A DNA stretch of 64,000 nucleotides. It comes from Protula sp. h YS-2021 (lineage: Eukaryota; Annelida; Polychaeta; Sabellida; Serpulidae). Below, one piece after another: positions 10,613 to 21,044 of the stretch (position 1 is its first letter; the number at the start of each line of letters is the position of its first letter). Both the position numbers and the translations under genes were made by a program. Where the stretch lies: the NCBI GenBank assembly GCA_949752745.1, contig OX457031.1, positions 44,270,269 to 44,334,268 on the forward strand. Reading direction: 5' to 3'. A model generated the notes under the pieces. That model was given only the letters and a program-made list of their open reading frames with translations. It was not told where the DNA came from and made no database searches.

Positions 10613-13600
10613 GTTTAGAGCCATCCGTGTAACAAATGTTATAATCTTTGTGCTGCTCTTCAAGTTCTGCGACTTTCTTTAGAAATAAGCAAGGGTTTGT
10701 GGTTCTTTTGGGAAGTATGAAAAGCGTGTTTAAAACTAAAGGCTTGGCTAGTGTCCATTTAGGGCGACTGGGAACCTTATAGTTTGCATAGACTCTAGGA
10801 TGATACCAGCTTCCTCTAAGTGAGGTAAAATTCTGGCGCCAAACGATGGGATAGCATTAGGTTTTCTATTTATAAAACCTAAGAAATCTGGTCCAAAGAC
10901 TACTTCATGTGTACGGTTTCTTCTGTTCGCATATAGTTTTACTGCATTTTGCATGGCAAGTTTTAACCTTCGAACCTTAGGTGATTGTTCATTTGCCCCT
11001 ACTTGTAGGCTGTGAGATGGTAAAGTTCATAAAGCATTTAGGTATAGCCGTAGACTTGGGTTTTGTATGGGTTCCAGAATCTCCAGGTAGGATGGTCTTG
11101 CTGATCCATAGACAATACAACTATAGTTTAGACTATGATCTTATGAGCGCGCTATACAGCATAAGTTTAGTGTTTCTGTCTGCTTCCCAATCGTGAGCAG
11201 ATGTCACTCTTATTAGGTTCAATTCCTTTTTCTCATTTTCTTTTCAGCTCTTTGATGTGAGGGATAAAAGTCAGTTTAGAGTCGAAAATCAAACCTAAAA
11301 TTTGGTTTCTTTCACAACAGGTATTTTGATATAAGAAATATTTAAAATAGGATCATGATGGGGTTTCGTTTGTTGCAAAAGTGCATGCGAACTGTTTGGG
11401 TTTGAGAAAATTTAAAACCGTTTTCATCTGCCCAAACTTGAAGGGAGTGTATTATGCTGGAGACGATGTTGTATCAGATTCATGCTTTTTCCTCTACAAG
11501 ACATTGCAAAATCGTCTACAAAGAAAGAGCCACGTTTACCTTGTTCCCACTTGGTATTGAAAATACCAAATGGGATGAATTGCCTCGAATTCTTCACCTA
11601 TTTTTTTCCTCGCTTTTTTTATTTGTTTTCTTCTTCAGCCGAATCGGTTTCCAGACATCTTCTCCAAGACCACTAAAGCTAGACCAACCAAACTTGGCAC
11701 ATGTATGAAGGGTCATCTGAAGTAGTGCACCTCATAAAAGTTTGACCTTGACCTTACTGGTAAAGGTCAAATCGCGAAAAAGTTCAATCGGTTTCCAGAC
11801 ATCTACTGCAAGGCTGTTGAAGCTAGAAAAGCCAAATTTGTCACATATATAAAGGACGATGTGATCTGAGGCACCCATTAAATACTTTTGACCTTGATCT
11901 TGACGGTACTTGACCTCCATGTCACTTTCGAGTCCCAAACCGGAAGTTGGCCTTTATCTCAAAAACCGTAAGAGATTTGGCAATTTTGACCTCATTCTCG
12001 ACCTCCACCCCCCATACGACGTTACGTAAGGTATAACTTCCGGTGTTCTTGACCTCCAGGTCACTTTTGAGCCCCAAACCGGAAGTTAGCTTTTTTTTCG
12101 AAAACGGTAAGAGATAGAGCAATCGGTTTCCAGACATATCCTCCAAGAACGCTGAAGCTAGACCAACCAAACTTGGCATATGTATGGAGCCATCTAAAGT
12201 GGTGCACCTGATAAAAATTGTTGTTGTTCTACATTCAGACATGTGAAAATTGTTAACAAATAGCAATATCATCTACCTTCCGTTTTAAGTTATCATTCCA
12301 AGTGGGGTGTAATTCGCTGTGCGAATTTCGGTCTAGTTTCAGGGTATCTTTGATGCAGGAAAAGAAGAATTGAAAGAATACAACCATGTGGGAAAGTAAT
12401 CCGAAAAATTCCACTCAGAATCAATGTTCATTTAGGAATTATTTGATAAAGTCGAGTAGGTGACCTCTCAGGATCAGGTTGAACAGGTCTTTGACCACAC
12501 CGTGTTTCCATGCCGTATCGTATGCTTTCTCCAAATCAAAGAATACCGTGACGATGTCCTCGTTATTGATGAAACTTCTCTCAGAAATGATTCTAGCCTT
12601 ACAAGGTAATCAGTAGTGCTTATTTGTTTTCTGGAACCACTGTAGATATCAACAAGTCGTATATTTTTGGCTAAAGTAATCAATTTTGCTAAATTTGCCA
12701 AATTATTTGTAGATTTCTAGGATATTTATTTGGTTTTGGGATAGGTATTATTGTAGCCTCTTTCCATAATTCAGGAAAGGCACCAGTCTTCCATATATTG
12801 TTTAAGAGATCGAGCAGGCTGTTGAGGCTCTGTTCTGGGAGATGTTTTAGCGTTTTGTAATGTATTTCATCAGGGCAAGCCGCCGAATTGTGGGAGTATC
12901 ATTTATAAATTTTTTAGTTCCTCAATCGAAAAATTGCTATTAAAGGCTTCGTTGTTGTTTGAACGGAAGTAAATGGTGTCTTTTTCTTCAGTTTCTTTAT
13001 GGTATCTAAAGTCAAGGGTATCATTTTGAGAAGATGAATTGTGTTCGAATGTTTTGGCGAGAGTATTAGATACATCTTTAGGTTCCGTGATAATACTATT
13101 GTTATTTCTCAAATGAACTTAGTGAGTTGAAAGAGCTTTTGCCTGATATTTGGCGAATCATGTCCAAAGCTTTCTTAAGGGAGGTGTTTTTGGTCAGCTT
13201 TAAAACGCACTGTTGCCAAGACTGTTCTTTGTTTTGTTTTATTGTTTTGCGCAAGATCGCGGTCAATCTATTATATTCTATTTTTTGAGCGTGGTCGGGG
13301 TAAATTATAAAACATTTAAGAGCATTTTTACGATTTGCTATTGCAAGTTTACAGTCGTCATTAAACCAAGGTTTATGGGGTTTCGGCGGGATCTTGGTCT
13401 TTTTGGTATGGATTTTTCGGTAATGCTTTGAATAAATGCGGTGAATAACATGACTGGATCGTTATCTTCAGCAAAGGTCTCTCCTTTAATACTAAACAAT
13501 GACCAGTCGGCTTTCCAAATTTCCACTTTAGAACCCTTTGCTCGCGAAAGGGTACGGTCTGCCCGAGGAAAATGGAAAAATGGTTGCTTCCGTAAAGATC

Positions 13601-14201
13601 ATCTAAAACCTTCCACGAAAAATCTCAATACAGATTTGCAGAAGCAATAGACAGGTCAATCGAGATTTTTGGACCAATGCCAGGATGAATGTACGTTGGG
13701 GATTTGTCATTGAATAAAGATAGGTCTTGATGGGTTTTAAAGATTTTCAACGTTAAAGTTTCCCTTTGAAATCAGTGCTATTGATGTCCCATAACGGGCT
13801 ATGGGCATTGAAGTTACCCAGGAGCAAAAACGGTTTGGACAGTTGGCTTAATAAATCGTTTATTTCGTTTGGTTGAGGTTTGAGAGGTGGAGAGAGGTAT
13901 ATGTTGCAAATTGTAAACGTTTTTCCTATTGTAACGCGAGTTGTCTGCGCCTGAAGGGTTGTCTTTATTGGAATTTTACTTTGGGGATATCTGTTCGTAT
14001 AAATGTGGAGACTCCACCGATAGCTCGGTCATTGGTAAATATGCTATTGTAACTAATGTAGCCTCTTAGGTTAGATGGATTGTTTTCTGTACTGTAAGTT
14101 TCTTCGATACCGAAAATGGCTGAACTATGGGCATATTAAAGTTAGCACATCAATATATTGGTGGTCCAAAAACCTCTAATGTTCAACTGCATTATAACCA
14201 T
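10613..14201 (-). pseudogene. Nimb-1 ORF2 remnant
   Basis: Begins at ATG 14201-14199 (MVIMQLNIRGFW, the AP endonuclease start; compare VHSNIRGFW in Nimb-2). Recognisable pieces: endonuclease to about 13500; the linker AFIQSITEKSIPKRP near 13430; the reverse transcriptase N-terminal block with TLAKTFEHNSSSQNDT near 13050; VRLESFLREVSS near 12600; then, beyond the Helitron-like insertion, the thumb and connection near 11000-11500 and the RNase H approach VFGPDFLGF near 10900. Many stops and frameshifts. The protein is completed by the 4187-5085 segment. Confidence 0.75.
11590..12336 (+). mobile_element. Helitron-like non-autonomous insertion inside Nimb-1
   Basis: The 3' end is diagnostic: a short hairpin AATTCGC-TGT-GCGAATT followed by TTCGGTCTAG ending at 12336 and then T, matching the Helitron pattern of a subterminal hairpin plus CTRR. 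The same terminus occurs at 38660-38688. The interior has three spaced copies of 'aatcggtttccagacat' (near 11643, 11787 and 12121) and paired 'ccaaaccggaagtt' blocks, i.e. internal duplication. It has no replicase. Nimb-1 reverse transcriptase sequence resumes directly after it. The left end is uncertain; a TC start near 11591 is plausible. Confidence 0.65.
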
Positions 14202-14699
14202 GTTATTTGCCGTTAGCCCATGACCGGTGTATTAAACCCCTCGGTTATTTTGGTTGCATGGGAAGTGGAGGGCGGGATGTCATTCTTTTAAATTATATTT
14301 GTGTGCAGCTGGACTAGGCACAGTGCCTGCGGTGGCGACTGTCCCTCCTCAGGCCCCTTCACCTTCATCAACGGATGGAATCTGTTACAGGCCTGCTGCA
14401 CACGTTCTCTGGCAAGGCGGGCCTTTAGTTCTTTAGTTTTGACCTAGTCTGTTTGTCTGGGGTAGTCACTTTACCCCTAGCTGATGGACTAGGTGACTTT
14501 GAGATAATATGTTCATGGATAGGATTCTGAATTCCAGACTGAGTAGATTTAGTTATTTTGAAGTCAATTTTATTGGCCACTGTCTTGTATGTTGTCTGTT
14601 CTTTCACTTACGTTACAACTGTTGCTATTTCGCTGGTTTTCGGTTTAGCCGCTTCCGCATAGCTTCTGCCAGTGAGTGTGCATACGGGCTTCTGGATAT

Positions 14700-15441
14700 G
14701 TGACTGAACTGGGGTATTTAATCCCCTGAACTTTTTTCCAGTTTCCAACGTGAGCAGTCTTTTGAAGACGCCGCGTGGTTGCCTTCGCAGTTAACGCACT
14801 TCATGGTAATAGCTGTGCAGGATTCGAACAGGTGGCTCTCTTCCCCACAATTTGGACATATTGGCAAGCTGTTGCGGTATCTTGTCTTGGTTGGCATTTG
14901 AAGCATCTCATCGGATTTAGGACATGCATTTTACTGGTAGGCTCAAATAGCCGATCTGGACAGACTTGGGCAGATCTGTCTTGCCAAATGTCAGTACCAC
15001 AGCACCTCTGCGGCCCAGAAATCTTGCCTCTATTACACCTTGTGGTTTAATTTCTATTTTCAGCACTTTCTCGGAACCAAATTTAAGTTCCCGGTGTACA
15101 GCGACTCCCATCGATGTGTTTAGGGAGCGATGCGGGCTGCATTTCACTTTGGTGTAGAAACATGTGTCCAGATTGAGACGGCTGTCACTTTGTCTGCGGT
15201 TAAAAACTTTAATCCTTAATTCATAGGAACGCAGTCTTTTTATAGCGTATTGCCTGCCCGCTATACCATTAAACCACTTTTCGATAGCGAACGGAGAGAG
15301 CTTGAGGCGTCCGTCCCGTAGAGACAAAATAATGAACTCCAGGAAGGCTTCGGCCGGCGACTCGATTTCCAAATCAGGTCGTTTTGAAACTGGCGTTGTG
15401 ACCTTTTTATTTTTATTCTGGCTTGTTTGAATTGTTTCCAT
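14700..15441 (-). pseudogene. Nimb-1 ORF1 remnant
   Basis: From ATG at 15441 the frame reads METIQTSQNKNKKVTTPVSK and then the block RDGRLKLSPFAIEKWFNG shared with Nimb-2 ORF1, continuing to GYLSLPVK near 14925. After a frameshift the knuckle CPNCGEESHLFESC and CVNCEGNHAASSKDC follow at about 14850-14750. The C-terminal tail is broken by stops. The corresponding frameshift of Nimb-2 is absent here, so the two breaks arose independently. Confidence 0.75.
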
Positions 15442-15800
15442 TGAAATTTGCAAAAAATTATCTTCCAGGTCTGCCAGCACCGGCCTTACTGTGACCAACG
15501 TGGATTACGCGGCTGGGGCTAGGACAAGTTAAATACTCTACTAGACGCGGTGGCTTTCTCCATCCAACGCCGTTTGATCGAAATTCCAGATGCAGTGTAG
15601 TTAACTTGGACCACCAGCCATTATTGATCGTGACGGGCCAGTTAACGATCGCCCTTCCTGGCCGACGAGAAGGACCAAAGGCATATATTGGCAAACAAGT
15701 CCCTTAGCAGAATATGTATTTGAAAATCCTACCTACGAGACCCAGGTATCCGCTCTCCTTCCACTAAAGGATGCAGCCCACGGCAGAGTGCGTTCTTATG

Positions 15801-16334
15801 ACAGTTACTATCACAAGCTACTGTAAGACATCTTGGTGGGCGCGCAACAGGTTGCCATGCTTTTAGCGGTGTAGCGCAGGTCTTTATCGGTTCTTAGTGG
15901 TCTTTGACAAAGGTGTAACAAAGCTAATGCGGTGTCTAGAGTACTACTATTAAGTAGACCATGACACGATGTTACTGTTCTAGAAAAATGTTATTAGGTG
16001 GAAAGGCATAATTGTCAATTTTATTTCAGTATGTGTGTTTTGGGAGATTTTATAGTAACTATGAAGATGAGAGGATGTTATTGTATTTCGGTTGGTAGTT
16101 CATAGAGGTTTGGAGACGAGGTACCAGTTGAACTGTTGTGGAACAGTAAGACTGGTACCCCGAGAAAGGTTGGTATCTATGAGATCCGGCCCTCCAACGG
16201 GTCAAGGGACTCCTTTAAAATTAACGGGAGGGACCCGAAGTTTAAATTAATGCTAGTGCTTTTTTAAATTTTTTACGAAGCTTACATTGTAAAGCTCTTT
16301 TTGAACTAATGATGGTGAACTGGCTATATAATTC

Positions 16335-16335
<1 letters not shown>
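15801..16335. other. Non-coding spacer between Nimb-1 and Nimb-3
   Basis: No gene seen. Contains a near-palindrome around 16110-16165 ('gacgaggtaccag' and 'ctggtaccccgag'). Confidence 0.4.

Positions 16336-16414
<79 letters not shown>
16336..16414. repeat. (TTA)n microsatellite
   Basis: About 26 uninterrupted TTA triplets. Frames crossing it read as poly-Leu or poly-Tyr and are not genes. Confidence 0.98.
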
Positions 16415-16716
16415 CGTTAACAATAGTAGCTGTTTGCTACCGAAAAATTAGAGCAATCTATCAAAGCAAAGCTTTACGTACATACATGAATTTATAGATA
16501 CAAAAATACATGCACACATAGATACATAGGACGAGTTAACCCACTTTATATCGCACTAGACCAACCGAGTGTAGATGAAAGCCACGAGATGCCTCAACTA
16601 CTTTTTAGTTTCGCTCGGTTTTTGTATCAGCTGGGAAAACTGCACTTCTCCCACCAAGTGCCTCCTCTTCCTCACTAGACTGCACCCTTTAAATCCCGCA
16701 GGGCAAACTACACGAG

Positions 16717-19700
16717 TTAGTTAGTTAAATGGTTTGTTTAACGACACGATCGACCCTTAGCGGGTTACATTGTGTCAGAACATGTCGGTATTCAGTGACT
16801 AGAAGACAACGCTACAAGTTAAAATCAAGATAAACTAAAACCATGTATATTCTAAAATCATAAGGTAAAAAGAAGGCTAGAAATACTGGTACAGGTTGAT
16901 TTCTTTTAAAAATTGTATAAGTTTGCTAGGTTCTACTTCATCAAATAGCTGCTTCAAGGAGTCAGCTCTGAAATGACGTGAGCGGGCGTCTTGGAAATCG
17001 GTACAGTCTATTAAGATATGTTTAACGGTGTAAGGTTCCTGACACCCGACACAGTCGGGTGCCGGCTCGCCTCTTAAAAGATGTTTGTGGGTGACATATG
17101 TATGTCCTATTCTGGCTCTATGGTAAACCATTTCATCTCGCACACTGTTAAGTGGCGGGGGCTTTTGTCCGACTACCGGCTTTGTTTGATACAGCTTGTT
17201 GTTTCTTTGTTTGTTCCATCTTTCTTGCCACAATCTTTTTGTGTATCTTGTGATTTGATATTTAAAATCGGAGGCTGGTATGAGCATATCGATACAATTA
17301 TCATTTAGGGCCTCTTTTGCAGCTTTGTCGGCTATCTCGTTTCCTCGGATACCCACGTGACTTGGAACCCAGCAAAAAACTATGTCTTTGCCAGCTTTGG
17401 TGGCCTCGTCATACCTTTCCAGAAGGTCAAGGATAAGTGGGTTTGATATTTGTAGGTTTTCAATTGATTGCAGTACGGACATAGAGTCCACGCATAACAT
17501 AAACTTTTTGTATCGGCTAATTTTCACTATCTGGATAGCGAGATGTAGAGCTTTAATTTCGGCCGAGAAAATAGAGGAACCATTTGGAAGTCTTGTTTTC
17601 AAGGTGTTATTTTCAGTTACAACGGAAGCAGCCGATTTGTTGTCGAGCTTTGAGCCGTCCGTGTAGACGAAATGGTAGTCGTTAAATTCTTCCTTGAGCT
17701 CTGCAAAGTTTGATCGAAATAGAAAGGGGCTAGTTGTTTCCTTTGCCTGGACCGAAAGGTTCTTTAGTACCACAGGTTTGGTGAGTTTCCATTGTGGTAG
17801 TTTTGGTACTCTGTATTTTGCGATTGACTCTATGGTGATGTCAGCGTTATCAAGGTGAGGCTGAACCCTGGCTCCAAATGGAGGTATTACCGTAGGACCT
17901 CTTTCATGGAAGCGAGAAAAATCTGATCCAAAGACTGAGTTGTAGGTGGGATTCTTCTTGTTTGCATAAAGCTTTGTTGAGTACTGCATAGCGAGTTTAA
18001 CTCGACGAATGTTAAGAGGCTGCTCATTTGCTTCCACATGGAGGCTTTCTGCTGGTGATGTTCTAAAAGCGTTTAGACACAGTCGTAAACCTTGATTTTG
18101 TATCGGGTCTAGGATTTTTAGGTATGAAGGTCTTGCTGATCCATAGACAATGCTGCCATAGTCTAATCTAGACCGTATCAAGGCTCGGTAAAGCATAAGT
18201 TTTGTATCCCGATCAGCGCCCCAGTCATGGGCCGATATTACTCTTAGGAGATTGAGTGCTTTTTGGCATTTTCGTTTCAGTTCTTTGATGTGTGGGATAA
18301 AGCTTAGCTTGGAGTCGAAAAGTAAACCGAGAAATTTGTTTTCTTTAACAACAGGTATTTGAATGCCAGAAATGTATAGAACGGGGTCGTCGTGTTGTTT
18401 GCGTTTATTGCAGAAATGCATGCAGACTGTTTTAGTTTGAGAAAATTTAAAACCGTTTTGGTTAGCCCATGTTTGCAGTGAGTGTATGTTCTGCTGTAAG
18501 CGTCGCTGTATTAGATTCATATTCTTGCCTCTGCAAGATATTGCGAAGTCGTCTACAAAGAGTGAGCTGTCTATCCCCTGTTTTATGTTATGTCGGATGC
18601 TATTTATTTTTATCAGGAACAGAAGAACGGAAAGGATGGATCCCTGAGGAAAACCTTCCTCTTGTTCGAAGTAGTCTGAGAACACTGTCCCAAGGCGGAC
18701 CCGAAAACGTCGGTCTTCTAGAAAGGCTTTAATAAATTCAGGTAGGCGGCCTCGGAGTCCCAAGTCAAAGAGGTCTTGTAGTACTCCATGTTTCCATGCT
18801 GTGTCATAGGCCTTTTCCAAGTCAAAGAAAACCGAAACGACATGTTCGTTATTGATAAAGGCTTCTCTTATAAACGTTTCTAGTCTTACAAGGTGATCCA
18901 GGGTATTTCTTTGTTTTCTAAAACCGCTCTGTATATCGGCAAACAAATTATTGCTTTCTAGATACCAGGTGAGTCTGTCAGCTATCATGCGTTCAAATGT
19001 TTTACACAGTGAACTTGTTAAGGAGATTGGTCTGTAATTTTGTGGGCTTGTGGGGTCTTTGTTTGGTTTTGGTACTGGAATAATAATAGCTTCTCTCCAT
19101 ATTTCTGGGAAGTTGCCAGATTTCCAGGCTTGGTTAAATAGACCCAATAGTATTTCCAAGGTTTCATTTGGCAAGTGTTTAAGGGTTTGGTAGTGTATGT
19201 CATCTGAGCCAGCAGCGGGATTGTGAGATTTGTTTAAAGCCTGTCGGAGTTCATTCAGTGAGAAATCACAGTTGTAGGATTCACTATTGTCTGAGTAAAA
19301 GTTTATGTTGTTTCGTTCTTTATGTGCCTTATATCGTCTAAAGTCTTCGTTATAGTGTTTAGAGGATGAGTTGTGTTCAAATGTCTCTCCCAGGACGTCA
19401 GATATTTCCCTTCTTCCCGTTACAGTGGTATTGTTAGTTTGTAAATGGCTCACAGGGCCTAGAGAGCCTTTGCCGGATATCTTCCTAACCATGTCCCACG
19501 TTTTCTTTAATGAAGTTTTCCCGTTTAACTTGGAAACAAACTCCTCCCATGAGCGTTTCTTACTTTGTTTTACAGTCTTGCGAGCGATGGCATTGAGTCT
19601 TTTATATTCCATTCTTCTAATGGTGTCCGGATGATTGATGAACTGTTTTAGTGCTTGTTTTCGAACAGCTATTGACCGTTTGCATTCATCGTTGAACCAG

Positions 19701-19791
19701 ATTTTGTGTGATCTTGTGCGGGATCCGGATATTTTCGGGATAGTCTTTTCCATTATTGATTGTATCAAAGCGGTGAATAGTAGAATAGGGT
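16717..19791 (-). mobile_element. Nimb-3: 5'-truncated recent LINE insertion with 13-bp target duplication
   Basis: Same family as Nimb-1 and Nimb-2. The 3' end lies at 16717 with an (AACT)n-like tail; the copy is truncated at 19791 inside the end of the endonuclease domain. CAAACTACACGAG occurs exactly at 16704-16716 and again at 19792-19804, a perfect 13-bp target-site duplication. A 5' truncation plus duplication is the normal product of target-primed reverse transcription. The perfect duplication and the uninterrupted ORF indicate this is the youngest of the three copies. Confidence 0.92.
16877..19768 (-). CDS. Nimb-3 ORF2 (partial): reverse transcriptase - RNase H
   Basis: 963 codons without a stop, lacking only the N-terminal endonuclease because the insertion is 5'-truncated, so the first in-frame Met is not the real start. 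Reverse transcriptase: NYRPISLTSSLCKTFERMIA, motif A FFDLEKAYDTAW, GFPQGSILSVLLF (motif B), SLFVDDFAIS (motif C; FVDD instead of the usual F/YADD), NKFLGLLFDSKLSF. RNase H: the four acids in YTDGSKLD, SAEIKALHLAI, LCVDSMSVLQS and GIRGNEIADKAAKEA. C-terminal CX2CX7HX4C block CVGCQEPYTVKHILIDC. The protein would copy element RNA and degrade the template; without the endonuclease and promoter this copy cannot move itself. Confidence 0.9.
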   Translation of the reverse strand: MIQSIMEKTIPKISGSRTRSHKIWFNDECKRSIAVRKQALKQFINHPDTIRRMEYKRLNAIARKTVKQSKKRSWEEFVSKLNGKTSLKKTWDMVRKISGKGSLGPVSHLQTNNTTVTGRREISDVLGETFEHNSSSKHYNEDFRRYKAHKERNNINFYSDNSESYNCDFSLNELRQALNKSHNPAAGSDDIHYQTLKHLPNETLEILLGLFNQAWKSGNFPEIWREAIIIPVPKPNKDPTSPQNYRPISLTSSLCKTFERMIADRLTWYLESNNLFADIQSGFRKQRNTLDHLVRLETFIREAFINNEHVVSVFFDLEKAYDTAWKHGVLQDLFDLGLRGRLPEFIKAFLEDRRFRVRLGTVFSDYFEQEEGFPQGSILSVLLFLIKINSIRHNIKQGIDSSLFVDDFAISCRGKNMNLIQRRLQQNIHSLQTWANQNGFKFSQTKTVCMHFCNKRKQHDDPVLYISGIQIPVVKENKFLGLLFDSKLSFIPHIKELKRKCQKALNLLRVISAHDWGADRDTKLMLYRALIRSRLDYGSIVYGSARPSYLKILDPIQNQGLRLCLNAFRTSPAESLHVEANEQPLNIRRVKLAMQYSTKLYANKKNPTYNSVFGSDFSRFHERGPTVIPPFGARVQPHLDNADITIESIAKYRVPKLPQWKLTKPVVLKNLSVQAKETTSPFLFRSNFAELKEEFNDYHFVYTDGSKLDNKSAASVVTENNTLKTRLPNGSSIFSAEIKALHLAIQIVKISRYKKFMLCVDSMSVLQSIENLQISNPLILDLLERYDEATKAGKDIVFCWVPSHVGIRGNEIADKAAKEALNDNCIDMLIPASDFKYQITRYTKRLWQERWNKQRNNKLYQTKPVVGQKPPPLNSVRDEMVYHRARIGHTYVTHKHLLRGEPAPDCVGCQEPYTVKHILIDCTDFQDARSRHFRADSLKQLFDEVEPSKLIQFLKEINLYQYF

Positions 19792-19804
19792 CAAACTACA
19801 CGAG

Positions 19805-21044
19805 GGGAGAGATTTAATCAGCCGCTGGGTCATCAACCCCAGTAAATGCATTTCGAAACACGAGCTTCAGAGCTCACTCAGTAAGGTCAGCTGGGTCGCC
19901 GACGTCGTCCACGTCGTGTGTCCCTCTCTGCGCCGCATCGTTGCGCTGATGACGCCGCTACGCCGTCCGCAGCCTTGCAATGATCAGTACGCTTTGCAAG
20001 TCCTTCAACAATACGTGCAATTTTGCTGTGGAGAAAGCCGTGCCCAAACCTGCTCTGCACATCGTTTCGAACGCAAGCCGCAGGCGCCGCGCTTATTTCC
20101 AAGAGATCAGCAATCTATCGGCTATACTGCAGTTGGTCAGTGCATATGCCTCACCTAGCCCATAAACATCAAAGCACCAGCCGCCGTTTTCCTTACCATC
20201 AAGGGATGGCCGTTTCTTGCGTGCCGGACAATCACTTTCTTCGCGGACACCGTGACTCTCGCCGAATTGAATCTGAGTACCACAAGAAACACGCTCGCCT
20301 AGGATATTTTGACGCATATTCTTGCGATATGTGTTCTCTATAATATTAAGCTGACTGCTTCAGTAGCCGTGCGAACAAGCGCGCTGATGTAATCACGTGT
20401 CGCAGGAATTCACAGCTTAGTACTTTCGAGAGCGGTACCTGGCCGCGATATAGCCGGATCGAGAAGGCAGCCATTGGATGGGAAGCAGATATCCACCTTC
20501 GTCAGGGTTACCTTTTCCACTTTAGCTACCAAAGCCTACGCAACTACATCGTTTTGAGTAGACTGGCCCTTTTGGCACCTTAAGCGCCTCCGTCTTGTGT
20601 TGTTTCTATTATCATGTGTCGTCCAATCGAGAGAAGCAGCGAAAAATACACAAAATATCCCTACTTTTATTCGATTGACTGTATTTTGCCTGATTCTGTG
20701 CTAGAGGCGCTATTAAGTTATTCGGACATCGTGGCTGGGTGGAAGCTTGAGACTACGTTTTAAACCCAGGTTTTCTCTCGATGCTTTATTACTAAATATG
20801 GAACACTGGTTCAGGGAAACAAAATTAGATTTAATAGTTGTTTGCGAATCTATGACTATGACAAAAAAAAAAAAAAGAACAGTAGCCATTGCTTAGTATG
20901 CGCAATTAGTATGCGCATAGCTCCAGCGAACAGTCTGTACAAACCATGCTTGCCAGTGTTGTTTGTGTTTAGGCCAGTGTACGGTAAACTAGTATATTTT
21001 TTGCTTATTTACAATTTTTCGACACGTTAAGTCGTGTTCATCGT
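19805..21044. other. Non-coding; unusually GC-rich block at 19.83-20.6 kb
   Basis: The first 700 bp are clearly richer in GC and CpG than the surroundings and keep medium-length frames open on both strands (for example minus 20102-19887 and 20317-20093), but none looks like a known domain. It may be the relic of another mobile element or a CpG island. The rest to 21044 is ordinary AT-rich sequence. Confidence 0.4.

Larger units (their letters stand above)
10613..15800 (-). mobile_element. Nimb-1 LINE, 5' part (RNase H through 5' UTR)
   Basis: Continuation of the element whose 3' end is at 4187-5085. Read right to left it has a 5' UTR to about 15800 (the 'aggtctgcc..ccggccttact' and 'gagaaggaccaaag' blocks match those of Nimb-2), ORF1, ORF2 and RNase H, resuming at the TTTCGTCAA duplication. 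It is interrupted by a Helitron-like insertion (about 11590-12336). It is more decayed than Nimb-2 and Nimb-3, as expected if it was the older host for both insertions. The outer 5' boundary near 15800 is approximate; I did not find its own target duplication. Confidence 0.8.
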
